This document shows positions 54,148 to 62,661 of a stretch of DNA of 64,000 nucleotides, piece after piece. The position numbers were made by a program, and so were the translations under genes. The notes under the pieces were generated by a model. That model searched no databases. It was not told the origin of the DNA and was given only the letters and a program-made list of their open reading frames with translations. The DNA comes from PALSA-278 sp963760285 (GTDB lineage: Bacteria > Acidobacteriota > Terriglobia > Acidiferrales > UBA7541), in contig CAVXCI010000001.1 in assembly GCA_963760285.1 (NCBI GenBank), positions 1,054,001 through 1,118,000 on the forward strand, in the 5' to 3' direction. The stretch's first letter is position 1, and each line of letters begins with the position of its first letter.

Positions 54148-55770
54148 CTAGTTCTGACAGAATGCGTTGCCGTCAGCACCCGGAACGCTGGTGATTACCG
54201 TCTGATTTCCGCTTGGCCGGATCTCAATGATGGTCCCGCCCAAGGTGTTGACGTAAAGGTTGGTCTTCTTGAATGTAATGTTCGTGTTTTGCATGCCGGT
54301 GGATGCAAACAGCATAATAAAAGTTCCATCGGGTCCGAATTCATCAATGGTACCGTCGGAATTGCTGACGAACACATTTCCCGCGGGGTTAACGGCCACG
54401 CCGTAGGCTCCGGTGAGGTTGGTTGTGATGAAATCAGTCCCTTGCTGCGGCGCGTTGAACGGCGCGGACACCATAACGACTTTGTTGTTCGCTACATCCA
54501 CGGCCAGCAGGTTTCCAGCAAATGGTCCTGTGGTGAGGAACGCTGTTCCTCCGCCTCCATTTGCCCCGCCATTGGGCGCAAACGGTAACATGACCTGAGT
54601 CGGCGAAGACATGGGTCCCGACCACACGCCTGAATTCGAGAAACCGTTGGACTGCGTGGTGGTGAAGAACAGTACGGTGGGGTCAGCGCCCGGTGGTCCA
54701 AACGTCATGCCGATTGGTCCGCCGCTGGCAGCAAGGGCTGGTATATCCAGAAAGCTGTAGGTGGTCTGGTTTGTTCCGTTCTGCTCCATCTCCACAATCG
54801 CGCTGGCACCGCCATACACGCCGCTCTGCGCCAAATACAATTGCCTATCTGAACCACAAGCGAGACCTTCCGCAGACTGAAGACCGCTGGCTATGACCGT
54901 CTGCGTGAGGTTGGCCAGGTTGACCGGAAGCGGAGCGGACACTCTCGTCACCGTACCAGCGGAGGAACTGCTCACGAAGCCAGTGGCGCTGCATGGCGCT
55001 CCATTTATCGTTTCCTGATCCGACATCGTGATCGCGCCGTTGAGAGCCAGACCCTTGCCATGGTCAGTGCCTCCGTTAAACGTGATGCTTGTAAGTGCCA
55101 TCATGATCCCCACAAAGTTGCTACCTGAGCCGATGGTCCCCGAGGAGCCGATCTGCCAATACAGATCGCATCCCCTCTGGCCCTGGAGCCAGGGAGGCTG
55201 GTGTTGCCGGCCGTGCTTGCTGTCGCCGTTGATGAATACCACGCTGGAATTGGAAGCGGTGGTCAGAGTGCTGCCGATTTGGAAGATCCATTGCGAATTG
55301 GGATTTCCTTGCGCATCCAACGTGAGAGTGCCTGTCAGCTGCGCGGACGAGGAAAAGCAATATACCCCCGGAACAAGCGTCAATCCGCCCAGATCCACGC
55401 CGGTCAGGTTTGTTCCGCACGGTGCGCCGGCGGCGGTGTTATAGGCTATAGTCAGGTCTGTTTGCCCCTGTGCTGTTGCTGGATCGGCTACCAGATACAA
55501 GGTGCCCGTCACCTGCGATTGCGTAAGCCCCGTAATGGATGGCGTGGGGGAACTGCCAACGTCGCCTATGATTGCTGTTCCCGCGCTGGTGTTGGTGATC
55601 CCGGAGCCCGCTAGCAAACCAAAATTGTCCGCTGTCCCCATGTTGATCGCCACCGGACCGGGCTTATGATGAGCGTTTTGTGCATGGTGAGTATCCGCGT
55701 AAGTGTTGGCGCCTGTCAATGCCAGAAGTACTAGAACTACTACAAATACTGTGTATCTCGTCATTATCAA
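54148..55770 (-). CDS. Exported DUF3494 (ice-binding-like) protein with C-terminal propeller
   Basis: 540 residues. Signal peptide (1-25), then residues 40-260 are a DUF3494 beta-helix (LLAGSGITNTSAGTAIIGDVGSSP, cue only; then TDLTIAYN and GVYCFSSSAQLTGTLTLD). From about 290 to the end, repeats such as YGVAVNPAGNVFVSNSDG look like an NHL/SMP-30-type propeller. DUF3494 includes ice-binding and adhesive proteins in many bacteria; antifreeze activity is not shown. The domain pairing is unusual. Upstream lie two operators, S3 and S4. Confidence 0.85.
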   Translation of the reverse strand: MIMTRYTVFVVVLVLLALTGANTYADTHHAQNAHHKPGPVAINMGTADNFGLLAGSGITNTSAGTAIIGDVGSSPTPSITGLTQSQVTGTLYLVADPATAQGQTDLTIAYNTAAGAPCGTNLTGVDLGGLTLVPGVYCFSSSAQLTGTLTLDAQGNPNSQWIFQIGSTLTTASNSSVVFINGDSKHGRQHQPPWLQGQRGCDLYWQIGSSGTIGSGSNFVGIMMALTSITFNGGTDHGKGLALNGAITMSDQETINGAPCSATGFVSSSSAGTVTRVSAPLPVNLANLTQTVIASGLQSAEGLACGSDRQLYLAQSGVYGGASAIVEMEQNGTNQTTYSFLDIPALAASGGPIGMTFGPPGADPTVLFFTTTQSNGFSNSGVWSGPMSSPTQVMLPFAPNGGANGGGGTAFLTTGPFAGNLLAVDVANNKVVMVSAPFNAPQQGTDFITTNLTGAYGVAVNPAGNVFVSNSDGTIDEFGPDGTFIMLFASTGMQNTNITFKKTNLYVNTLGGTIIEIRPSGNQTVITSVPGADGNAFCQN

Positions 55771-55856
55771 TTCTCCTTAGCCTAGCTCGGTAGCATTACT
55801 ATTAACCTATATTGTAATGGCTGGGGCGCACTTTACGCGCAACACCGACGCGTGTC

Positions 55857-55872
55857 TGTCCCATTTTGTACA
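55857..55872 (-). promoter_or_regulatory. Crp/Fnr-type operator S3, promoter of the DUF3494 gene
   Basis: TGTCCCATTTTGTACA. On the minus strand TAAAGT (55835-55830) is centred 32 bp away, and the gene starts about 50 bases after the implied transcription start. Flanking GTC/CGCGT resembles S2. Confidence 0.7.
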
Positions 55873-55910
55873 TTTTGAACAAAAAGCGGCATCCCGTATG
55901 TTTGTCGAAG

Positions 55911-55926
55911 TGTGCAGTATTATACA
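55911..55926 (-). promoter_or_regulatory. Crp/Fnr-type operator S4
   Basis: TGTGCAGTATTATACA, centred 54 bp (about five turns) upstream of S3. No -10 is found at the usual distance on the plus strand. It may act as a second activator site (about -95) for the DUF3494 gene. Confidence 0.55.
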
Positions 55927-56384
55927 GACTAAGCGTGCGCATCCATGGGACGATTGGCTTGCTTGGAAAGAATTCTGAGTGCCTTATCGAAACAGCGTGG
56001 CTCCCCCAGCCAACTGATGCGAACGAAGGTTCTTTCCTCAGGCAGCGGGCGGGCGAGAACCCCCCCTACTCTTTCCGTGCTGGCCCCCCATGCCGGCAAG
56101 GATCGCCCGCCGCTGCCATTTCTTATAGTGACGAAGCGCCACGCGGTGGAATACAAGATGCGGGTACCGTATGAAGCGGTCGGATGTATCTTAGTCGGCT
56201 AGGCGCGAAATAGAGACGACGGTTCCAGTCTGGATGCTGCAAAGGTGTGATGCCCCTCGCTTGCCGGGTTGACCTGCACGGATAATCGCAATCAGGACCC
56301 TCCCCTCTACCATGTCTGGATTTGAGCGGCTCTTTGCTGCACTGGACCGCGCGAGAAGTCGCGTGACGTGTCAAAATATGAATG
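55927..56384 (+). other. Gene-free stretch with a long inverted repeat
   Basis: No gene supported in this 458-base part of the 795-base gap before the Crp/Fnr gene. It contains GGCAGCGGGCGGGCGA (56041-56056) and TCGCCCGCCGCTGCC (56103-56117), a 15-bp stem with one bulged G and a 46-base loop. The ORFs seen on both strands (85 and 75 residues) are unlike known families. It could terminate or form a small RNA. Confidence 0.35.
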
Positions 56385-56400
56385 TGTGCAATATTGGACA
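56385..56400 (+). promoter_or_regulatory. Crp/Fnr-type operator S5, promoter of the regulator gene
   Basis: TGTGCAATATTGGACA. TAACAT (56422-56427) is centred 32 bp downstream and the ATG follows at 56566. Same geometry as S1-S3, so the regulator probably activates or controls its own gene. Confidence 0.7.
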
Positions 56401-56565
56401 GATATTTTGTTTTGGCGCTGTTAACATGGTGCTGCGTGAGGGAGGTAGAGGACTGTCCTGACCCCGCTGCCGGTGGATTGGAAGTAGGTTGAGAGCCCAT
56501 ACCCAAATGGCAAAGGAAGCGTGTCCTGCGAAGCAGATGCCACAGAATTTGCGGGTGAGAATATC

Positions 56566-57246
56566 ATGAAAAACAACGGCACCGGAAAGAATGGAAAGAA
56601 CCGTTTCGACGTGCAGGGGTTTCTTGATTCGGCTGGAGTGTCGAGAAAGATCGCGGAGTACCGGCGAAAAGAGATCATTTTTTCACAAGGCGATCCCTCC
56701 AAAAATATCCTCTACATTCAAAGCGGCGGCGTAAAGCTTTCGGTGGTCAATGAAACCGGCAAGGAAGCCGTTGTCGCCATCCTTGGGCCGGGCGATTTTT
56801 TTGGCGAGGGTTGCCTCACAAACCAGGAGAAGCGCATCAGCAGCGCTACCGCGATCACCGTGACCAGCACGCTGGTGATTGACAAGGATGAAATGATTCG
56901 CGTCCTGCACGCGGAGCACGCATTCTCCGACCGTTTCATTTCGTTCATGCTGGCGAGGAACATCCGAGTTGAAGCAGACCTGGTCGATCAGCTTTTTAAC
57001 TCCAGCGAGAAGCGGCTGGCGCGCGCCCTGCTGCTGCTGGCGCGCTACGGAAAGGAACCGCGGCCCAAGAAAGTGCTCGCTAAAGTTTCGCAAGAGACGC
57101 TGGCGGAAATGATTGGCACCACTCGCTCCCGAGTGAATTTTTTTATGAACAAGTTCAGAAAGCTGGGCTTTATCAAGTACGACAGCGGCGCCGCCGGGGC
57201 GCTGCATATCAACGATTCCCTCCTGAGCGTCGTCCTCCACGATTGA
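56566..57246 (+). CDS. Crp/Fnr-family transcription regulator
   Basis: 226 residues from ATG 56566. N-terminal cNMP-binding-like beta-barrel (about 35-140), with GDPSKNILYIQSGGVKLSV and GPGDFFGEGCL, a long dimer helix, then a winged HTH with SQETLAEMIGTTRSRVNFFMNKFRKLGFI, cues only. Cysteines for an FeS cluster, as in Fnr, are not evident. No cNMP-phosphate arginine was confirmed, so the effector is unknown. Recognition helix matches a group common in Acidobacteria and rhizobia. The five operators around it suggest it is the local regulator. A full IS lies 267 bases downstream. Confidence 0.9.
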   Translation: MKNNGTGKNGKNRFDVQGFLDSAGVSRKIAEYRRKEIIFSQGDPSKNILYIQSGGVKLSVVNETGKEAVVAILGPGDFFGEGCLTNQEKRISSATAITVTSTLVIDKDEMIRVLHAEHAFSDRFISFMLARNIRVEADLVDQLFNSSEKRLARALLLLARYGKEPRPKKVLAKVSQETLAEMIGTTRSRVNFFMNKFRKLGFIKYDSGAAGALHINDSLLSVVLHD

Positions 57247-57515
57247 TGGAGACTTTCCCGCCTGGCAATGAGAATTGACCGGCTGTTCCTCCTGAAAACT
57301 CCGTGCGTGAAGAAAGCCAATACGCATCACGAACAACTCGGCAAGCTGAACCCGGAGACAGACACCCATCCGTCGGCTTCCCTGAATTTTGGCTCCCGTG
57401 AACTGTGCGACTAAGGAGAAAGTCGGACTGGAGCAATGGCGGCGCTTATAACGGGGTTTTTCGCGTGCGGCGTGCAACTCGCGGACAGCGCGTATCGAAC
57501 CGATGAAACTAGAAG

Positions 57516-57947
57516 CTATTTCAAAACCCTCCGTAACACGATCATGAAGCAAGCAATATGAAAGAAACCGCGATAGATCGTAAGCGAGCGGTCATAGCGC
57601 ACAACCAACCGGCGGAAGTTTCCCAGCCAGCCGATGGTGCGTTCGACGATCCAGCGGTGCCGGTACCGCCGTAGTGCCCGGCCATCCTGCGTGGCCGGAC
57701 GCACCCGATTCTTCTTGTGCGGGCAGATCAACTCGATCCCGCGCCGCCGCAATCGCTTGCGCAACGGATCGCTGTCGTAGGCTTTGTCCACAATCACGCG
57801 CACCAGCTTCTGCCGCGGCCGACCGGCACAGTGGCGCCGTCCTACGCGGACCGTCGCGAGCGTCGTCTCCGCGAGCCGTACCTCCGCCGGGGACGCAGAG
57901 TGAAGGTGGTCTCCCAAAGGAACACCCTGGCCGTCGACCACCACCAT
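57516..57947 (-). CDS. IS5 transposase orfB (DDE catalytic part)
   Basis: 143 residues: VVVDGQGVPLG, VDKAYDSDPLRKRL and the ERTIGWLGNFRRL...RYD end of the DDE domain. It is read as a fusion with orfA after a -1 shift; the start codon given is nominal. Confidence 0.85.
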   Translation of the reverse strand: MVVVDGQGVPLGDHLHSASPAEVRLAETTLATVRVGRRHCAGRPRQKLVRVIVDKAYDSDPLRKRLRRRGIELICPHKKNRVRPATQDGRALRRYRHRWIVERTIGWLGNFRRLVVRYDRSLTIYRGFFHIACFMIVLRRVLK

Positions 57948-58333
57948 CCACTTCGTCCCCTTGCCCCGCTTGGTTTTTCCGACTCCGCAGCCCCTTTTTT
58001 CGCCGGAGCAAAACTGCCATCCAGGAACGATTCACTCCAGTCTAATTGCTGGCGCTCGTTCAATTCACCCAGAAACGCACGCCAGATCGTGAGCCAGACC
58101 TCTTGCTCCTCCCAGTCTCGTAGCCGCCGCCAACAAGTGGCTGGCGAGGGAAATTCCTCGGGCAAATCTTGCCACCGCGCGCCGCTGCGCAAAATCCATA
58201 AAATCCCTTCGAGCACCTTGCGGTCGTCGGCCCGGGGTCGACCGCCGCGCGGTCTCTTGGGCGACTTCGGAAGCAAGGGCCGGATCTTTTCCCACTGGGC
58301 GTCGGTCAACGGGCGACCATATCGCGCCATCAA
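57842..58333 (-). CDS. IS5 transposase orfA (DUF4096 part)
   Basis: 163 residues. The opening RYGRPLTDAQWEKIRPLLP and ADDRKVLEGILWILRSGARWQDLP are typical of IS427 orfA. At the overlap with orfB an AAAAAAG run (minus strand, near 57991-57997) would allow a programmed -1 shift to the orfB frame, as known for the group. Confidence 0.88.
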   Translation of the reverse strand: MMARYGRPLTDAQWEKIRPLLPKSPKRPRGGRPRADDRKVLEGILWILRSGARWQDLPEEFPSPATCWRRLRDWEEQEVWLTIWRAFLGELNERQQLDWSESFLDGSFAPAKKGAAESEKPSGARGRSGWWWSTARVFLWETTFTLRPRRRYGSRRRRSRRSA

Positions 58334-58473
58334 TCCTCCCTCGGCGCTGCTACACCCGGTTATGCCTCATCAGGACAGGATCAACTACTGTAAAATCAAA
58401 GCTTTGTACCCAGTTTTGAAACAGCCTCTAGTCTAACTTCTTATCCCTCGGATGCCGAGGCCCCCAGAAGGCT

Positions 58474-58548
58474 TGGTAGCGGTACCGGGAATCGAACCCG
58501 GGTTTCCAGATTGAGAATCTGATGTCCTAACCCCTAGACGATACCGCC
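58474..58548 (-). tRNA. tRNA-Glu (CTC), with encoded CCA
   Basis: Cloverleaf on the minus strand: acceptor GGCGGTA/TACCGCT, anticodon loop TTCTCAA with anticodon CTC flanked by TCAGA/TCTGG, T arm GGTTCGATTC and encoded CCA. 75 bases including CCA. Confidence 0.93.
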
Positions 58549-58590
58549 AGATTTCTCTAGTTTAGCCCATTTGCGGCACGCGTTGTAGCG

Positions 58591-59079
58591 CTAGTGTGCT
58601 GGCGCCGGGGATTGCTGAAACCGTACGGGAGCCAGCAACTGCGCTGTAATGCGATGGCGGTATTGGAAGATGCGCCGCAGTTTGCGGCGCACGTGCCAAC
58701 CGGCGAGCAGATCTCCCAGAAAGCCGAAGGGCAACTCGTATTCAATGTCGTCTTCCAACCAACAGGCTGAAGGACCATCCGGAATAAAGCGGTGCGTGTG
58801 GTCCCAGCTGGCGAACGGTCCGCGAAGCATCACGTCCCGAAATTGGCGGCCTTCTATGCAATCACGGTGCTGGAATTCCCAGTGGATGGTGAACGGTCCA
58901 ACGCGGACGGCCAGTACGCCCCCATCGCCGTTGCCAACTCCGCGCGCTCTCTCCAGCACGTACATGGGCTCCCAGGGCGGCGTCAGCCTTTCCAGCGCGC
59001 CGGGTTCCGCGTGCCAGCGAAACAAATCATCCGCCGAAACATCGAAATGCGAGCGCCAAAAAAATCTGCACATGGTCAT
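58591..59079 (-). CDS. SRPBCC-family ligand-binding-fold protein
   Basis: 162 residues from ATG 59079 (GGAAGGA upstream). SRPBCC (START-like) fold: SHFDVSADDLFRWHAEPGALERLTPPW opening, given in two cues RWHAEPGALERLTPPW and SHFDVSADD, then beta strands ending YELPFGFLGDLLAGWHVRRKLRRIFQYR. Similar proteins are labelled cyclase/dehydrase or SulA-like, function unknown. Last gene of the signalling operon, with a start that touches the previous stop. Confidence 0.8.
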   Translation of the reverse strand: MTMCRFFWRSHFDVSADDLFRWHAEPGALERLTPPWEPMYVLERARGVGNGDGGVLAVRVGPFTIHWEFQHRDCIEGRQFRDVMLRGPFASWDHTHRFIPDGPSACWLEDDIEYELPFGFLGDLLAGWHVRRKLRRIFQYRHRITAQLLAPVRFQQSPAPAH

Positions 59080-59080
59080 T

Positions 59081-60049
59081 TCATTCCTTCCAGGAGCGGG
59101 TGAGCACCGTGCCACCACCAAACAAGCCCTCTAATTCAGATGTGTCAGCCATCTCCACGCGATTCCGGCCTTTTTCCTTGGCGCGATAGAGCGCCCCATC
59201 CGCGGCACGCAGCAAGCCCTCGGTACTTGAGGAATGGGAATCATCCGACATGGCAACACCGAGACTCAATGAAATTCGCAGCCTCTGATCATCCACTCGG
59301 AACGGATCGTCTTCAAAAGCCCGGCGAATTCGCTCGGCCTGGGTCAGAACTCCCAGCGCATCCTCTGACGGCACGATGATCAGAAATTCTTCGCCCCCGT
59401 ATCGTCCCACGGAATCGTAGGAACGGACCGAAGCCACAATCCGCCGCGAAGCTTCCTTCAGCACGGCGTCCCCGGCAATATGGCCGCGGGAATCATTCAC
59501 TTTCTTGAAGTAGTCAATGTCCGCGAGCACGACGCCCAGGCAGCCATGCTGGCGCCGGCTGCGGCTCAGTTCGCGGCAAAGAATTTCCAGGATGTCGCGG
59601 CGATTGCTCAGGCGCGTCAGAGGATCGTGCGAAGCCTCAAAGGAAAGCGCATCTCTTGCCTGAATCAGTTCTTCCTGCAGGCGGACAATCCGCACCCCCG
59701 TGTCCAGCCGCGCATGCAGTTCCGCCGCGTCCCACGGCTTGACGAGATAATCATCCGCGCCGCTATGAAGTCCTTCAAGCATCTCTTCTCTCCTGTTCCT
59801 TGCCGTGAGGAGGATTACATATACATACGCTCCCTTTTCGCGCTCACGCAGGCGGTGGCAGAGTTCCATGCCATCCATTTCCGGCATCATCCAATCAACG
59901 AGAGCCAGGCGCGGAGCGTCCGGTTCCTGGAGCAGGTCCCAGGCCTCCCGTCCGTTAGTGGCGATCAATGTTTCATGCCCCCATTCCGCCAGCAACTTTT
60001 CCAGGGCCCGCCGGGATATAATCTCGTCGTCTGCAATCAGGATTCTCAC
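59081..60049 (-). CDS. REC-GGDEF response regulator (diguanylate cyclase)
   Basis: 322 residues from GTG 60049, preceded by GGGGAGG; an ATG at 60073 overlaps the previous gene. Receiver domain (1-120) with Asp in LALVDWMMPEMDG, then a GGDEF domain with intact GGEEF in RYGGEEFLI. A PleD-like product should make c-di-GMP upon phosphorylation. It is third in a four-gene operon with an HPt protein, which may phosphorylate it. Confidence 0.93.
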   Translation of the reverse strand: MRILIADDEIISRRALEKLLAEWGHETLIATNGREAWDLLQEPDAPRLALVDWMMPEMDGMELCHRLREREKGAYVYVILLTARNRREEMLEGLHSGADDYLVKPWDAAELHARLDTGVRIVRLQEELIQARDALSFEASHDPLTRLSNRRDILEILCRELSRSRRQHGCLGVVLADIDYFKKVNDSRGHIAGDAVLKEASRRIVASVRSYDSVGRYGGEEFLIIVPSEDALGVLTQAERIRRAFEDDPFRVDDQRLRISLSLGVAMSDDSHSSSTEGLLRAADGALYRAKEKGRNRVEMADTSELEGLFGGGTVLTRSWKE

Positions 60050-60053
60050 TGCG

Positions 60054-61013
60054 CTACCTCCCCGAAACTCCAAACATCAATTGACCAGATCGGCCGATTT
60101 CTGTCGCCAACATGGATAAACTGGATTTCGCTCTCTCCACCTGAAACGCGGCGGCGGCCTCTTCCAGTTCCCTTGCCGCGCGGCAGACGGAATCAGCACC
60201 CACCTGGCTGGCCGCGCCCTTCAGCGAATGCGCCGCACGTTGAAGAAGGGCCCAATCCTGGCGATCAAGAGCATCAGTGCCTTGCTCCAGCAAACCGGGT
60301 GCTTCCTGTTCGAAGAGAGATGTCAATTCAGAAAACAGTGCGCGGTCGCCCCCCAGCCGGTCCAATGCCTCGTCCATCGCGTCTTTCTCTTCTGGCCGTT
60401 CCTCAACGAGGGCATGCAAAGTCGTTCGCCCGCCGGGGTCGCCAAGCCATTCATCGATCTTGGCGTACAGCGTCTTTTTGTTAATTGGCTTGGCCAGATA
60501 ATCGTCCATTCCCGCCTCCAAGCATTTATCGCGATCACTCTTTATGCCAGGCGCAGTAATGGCGATGATCGGAACATGCATACCGGTCTCGAGTTCCCCG
60601 CGCCGAATTTCTCTAGCTGCGGCGAAGCCGTCCATTTCAGGTATTTGCACGTCCATCAACACCAAGTTCACGGCCTTTTCTCTTAGCAGCGCCAGCGCTT
60701 CGCGACCGTTCGCGGCCAACTCCACGCTGTATCCTCGCTTTTCCAGCAGGCGAAGCGCGCGCGCGCGATTGATGGCGTCATCCTCCGCCAGCAGAATGCG
60801 AATTCCATGGGATGCTGTTTGCAGGGCTGCGTCTGGCAAAAACGAAACGGGCTGCTCCGGCGCCATGGCGCCGGCTGCTGGCAGGACTTTGACTCCTCCA
60901 TCCGCTTTGCGGTGATCCCTTTTCCATTCGCCATACGCCGTGAGAAAGGCCTGCCCCTTCTCATGCGCGGATTGCGCCTCTGCCTTGTCTTTCACAATGA
61001 TCAGGGCGCTCAT
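60054..61013 (-). CDS. REC-HPt phosphorelay protein
   Basis: 319 residues. A receiver domain (about 70-190) with phosphoacceptor Asp in LVLMDVQIPEMDG is followed by a histidine phosphotransfer helix bundle (about 215-310) carrying AAHSLKGAASQVGA with the His. No kinase domain in the protein, so an external kinase must feed it. It overlaps the AAA+ gene by four bases (ATGA) and ends five bases before the cyclase start. N-terminal 60 residues are unusual. Confidence 0.92.
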   Translation of the reverse strand: MSALIIVKDKAEAQSAHEKGQAFLTAYGEWKRDHRKADGGVKVLPAAGAMAPEQPVSFLPDAALQTASHGIRILLAEDDAINRARALRLLEKRGYSVELAANGREALALLREKAVNLVLMDVQIPEMDGFAAAREIRRGELETGMHVPIIAITAPGIKSDRDKCLEAGMDDYLAKPINKKTLYAKIDEWLGDPGGRTTLHALVEERPEEKDAMDEALDRLGGDRALFSELTSLFEQEAPGLLEQGTDALDRQDWALLQRAAHSLKGAASQVGADSVCRAARELEEAAAAFQVERAKSSLSMLATEIGRSGQLMFGVSGR

Positions 61014-62281
61014 TTCGACAGCTCCATTCCCATCCTTTTTTCGAGAGCAAGCTCCGGGGGAGACGTTGCGGACATCCCCACCTTGACCTTGCGGCGCTGG
61101 CCAGGAGTGGCGGCCGGGTGGACTTCGCCCGAGGTCCCGTGGTTTCTCATAGGTCGTCGCCGGACGGGCGCAGGCGCGCTGGCTTGGACGGCTGCCCCGA
61201 ACGCAGACGGTTGTTCAGGAATTTCCTGGCGGTGCGAAATTGCCGAACCCCGCGGATCTCTCAGGAAAAACAGGTTGTGGTCGTTTTCGTCCCAATCAAT
61301 TGTCAGGACATCGCCGAGCCCCACTTGTTCCGTGGCCAGCAAACTTGCCAGTGGATATACCAGATACTTCTCAATAGCCCGCTTCAGGTGGCGCGCTCCG
61401 TAACGCGTGTCCGTCCCTTCCCGCAGGAGGAATGCCCGCGCTGCCCCCGTTACGTGGAAGACGAACTGCCTCCGGGAAGCCTCCAGCACGCGCTGTTGGA
61501 CCAATCCCAGTTCGATTGCCAGAATCTCTTCCAACTGTGTCGCGCCCAGCGAGTGAAATACCACCACTTTATCGATCCGGTTCATGAACTCGGGCGAGAA
61601 TTTTTTCCGCGCCGCTTCCGCCGCGGTTCGCTCCACTTTCGCGTCCAGTTCTCCCGCCGGGCGGTCCACTGCCCTGCGCCCAAACCCCAAGCCGTCGGCC
61701 ATCAATCCGGTAATTTCCGTGGCGCCCAGATTAGAGGTCATGAAAATCAGCGTCTGTGACAGGTCCACCCTGCGGTTGTCGCCCAGCGTCAATGTGGCCT
61801 TATCCAGAATTCCCAGCAATAGTTGCCACAGCGCATCCGAGGCTTTCTCAATTTCGTCGAAGAGAAGAATGTTCAGCTTTAGCTTTTCCGTGTGGTATTG
61901 AGACAGTGCTTCCTGGGTGATCAACGGATGCGTCTCGCGGTGCCCCAGATAGCCCGGCGGCGAACCAATCAATTTCGCAATCTCGTGGGAGTGCTGAAAC
62001 TCCGCGCAATCCACTTTGATCACCGCCCGAGCATTGCCGAAAAGAATTTCCGCAGCCGCTTCGACCACGCGTGTTTTCCCGGCCCCCGTGGGTCCCAGGA
62101 ACAGCAAATTCCCTACCGGCCGGTTGGGGGCATTCAATCCCGCGCGATAAACCTGGTAGAGATCCACGACCGCGCGCACGGCTTCTTCCTGCCCCACGAT
62201 CTTGGCGCGCAGCGCCTGCTCTAGATCCTGCGATTCCGAGCTTCGTTGCAATGGATCAAGTTGGCCTGTGCCTGTGCTCAT
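61010..62281 (-). CDS. Single-ring Clp-like AAA+ ATPase
   Basis: 423 residues. One AAA+ module of the ClpA/ClpB D2 type: Walker A GPTGAGKT near residue 69, pore loop GYLGH, Walker B ILLFDEIEKA, sensor 1 MTSNLG, arginine-finger region FSPEFMNRID and sensor 2 GARHLKRAIEK. No N-domain, no D1 ring, no ClpX-type zinc finger, and no obvious ClpP-binding loop. The C-terminal 90 residues are Pro/Arg rich and unlike Clp proteins. First of a four-gene operon with phosphorelay proteins; a remodelling role there is inferred. Confidence 0.88.
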   Translation of the reverse strand: MSTGTGQLDPLQRSSESQDLEQALRAKIVGQEEAVRAVVDLYQVYRAGLNAPNRPVGNLLFLGPTGAGKTRVVEAAAEILFGNARAVIKVDCAEFQHSHEIAKLIGSPPGYLGHRETHPLITQEALSQYHTEKLKLNILLFDEIEKASDALWQLLLGILDKATLTLGDNRRVDLSQTLIFMTSNLGATEITGLMADGLGFGRRAVDRPAGELDAKVERTAAEAARKKFSPEFMNRIDKVVVFHSLGATQLEEILAIELGLVQQRVLEASRRQFVFHVTGAARAFLLREGTDTRYGARHLKRAIEKYLVYPLASLLATEQVGLGDVLTIDWDENDHNLFFLRDPRGSAISHRQEIPEQPSAFGAAVQASAPAPVRRRPMRNHGTSGEVHPAATPGQRRKVKVGMSATSPPELALEKRMGMELSK

Positions 62282-62661
62282 TTTGTTCCTTCCTGCTTGA
62301 CTCCCGGATTTGGGGTCGCTTCGCGAGGTAGGTTAGTGCATGGGTGCGGCCAAAGAGTCCATTGCGAACCCCGAGCTAATATCTTATAAATCAGCAGGAT
62401 AGGCAGCTCAGCCACATCGTCCAAGGCAGCGATTTCCAGGAGAGTGTTTCATCTCTGCGGAACTGAGCCGGAATGAAACGGGGTTAAGACGGCGGTTTTT
62501 CATGCCATGCCCGAGCAGGAAAAGGCTCATTCACCAGATAGAGAATGGGGATTGGAATTGTAACGCAGGGTTCACATAAGTGGCTCGCGTGCATTCTCTG
62601 CGTGTTGGAATATTCGTTCGATTTCCGTTATGGTTGTCCCGGCAAGTTCTGCGAGGATGCA
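62282..62661. other. Gene-free divergent promoter region
   Basis: 380 bases between the AAA+ operon and the PhoB-like gene. Short palindromic or AT-rich pieces (AATATCTTATAAATC) and GGTTCACATAAGTG near 62570, which hints at a Pho-box half-site, but no operator is firmly identified. Confidence 0.35.

Larger units (their letters stand above)
57513..58427 (-). mobile_element. IS5-family insertion sequence (IS427 type), complete
   Basis: 915 bases. The inverted ends AAGCTATTTCAAAAC (57513-57527) and GTTTTGAAACAGCCT (58413-58427) match at 13 of 15 positions. A CTAG direct repeat flanks it (57509-57512 and 58428-58431), the expected four-base target duplication. Contains two overlapping transposase frames on the minus strand. 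Position between the regulator and a tRNA-Glu gene. Intact ends and frames suggest recent mobility. Confidence 0.9.

Noticed and set aside
55929..56202. Short ORFs on both strands between the DUF3494 and Crp/Fnr genes
   Set aside because: They cross the long inverted repeat and have no recognisable motif; too weak to list.
62560..62590. Pho box upstream of the PhoB-like gene
   Set aside because: Only one half-site-like GTTCACATAAG; no second half at 11-bp spacing.
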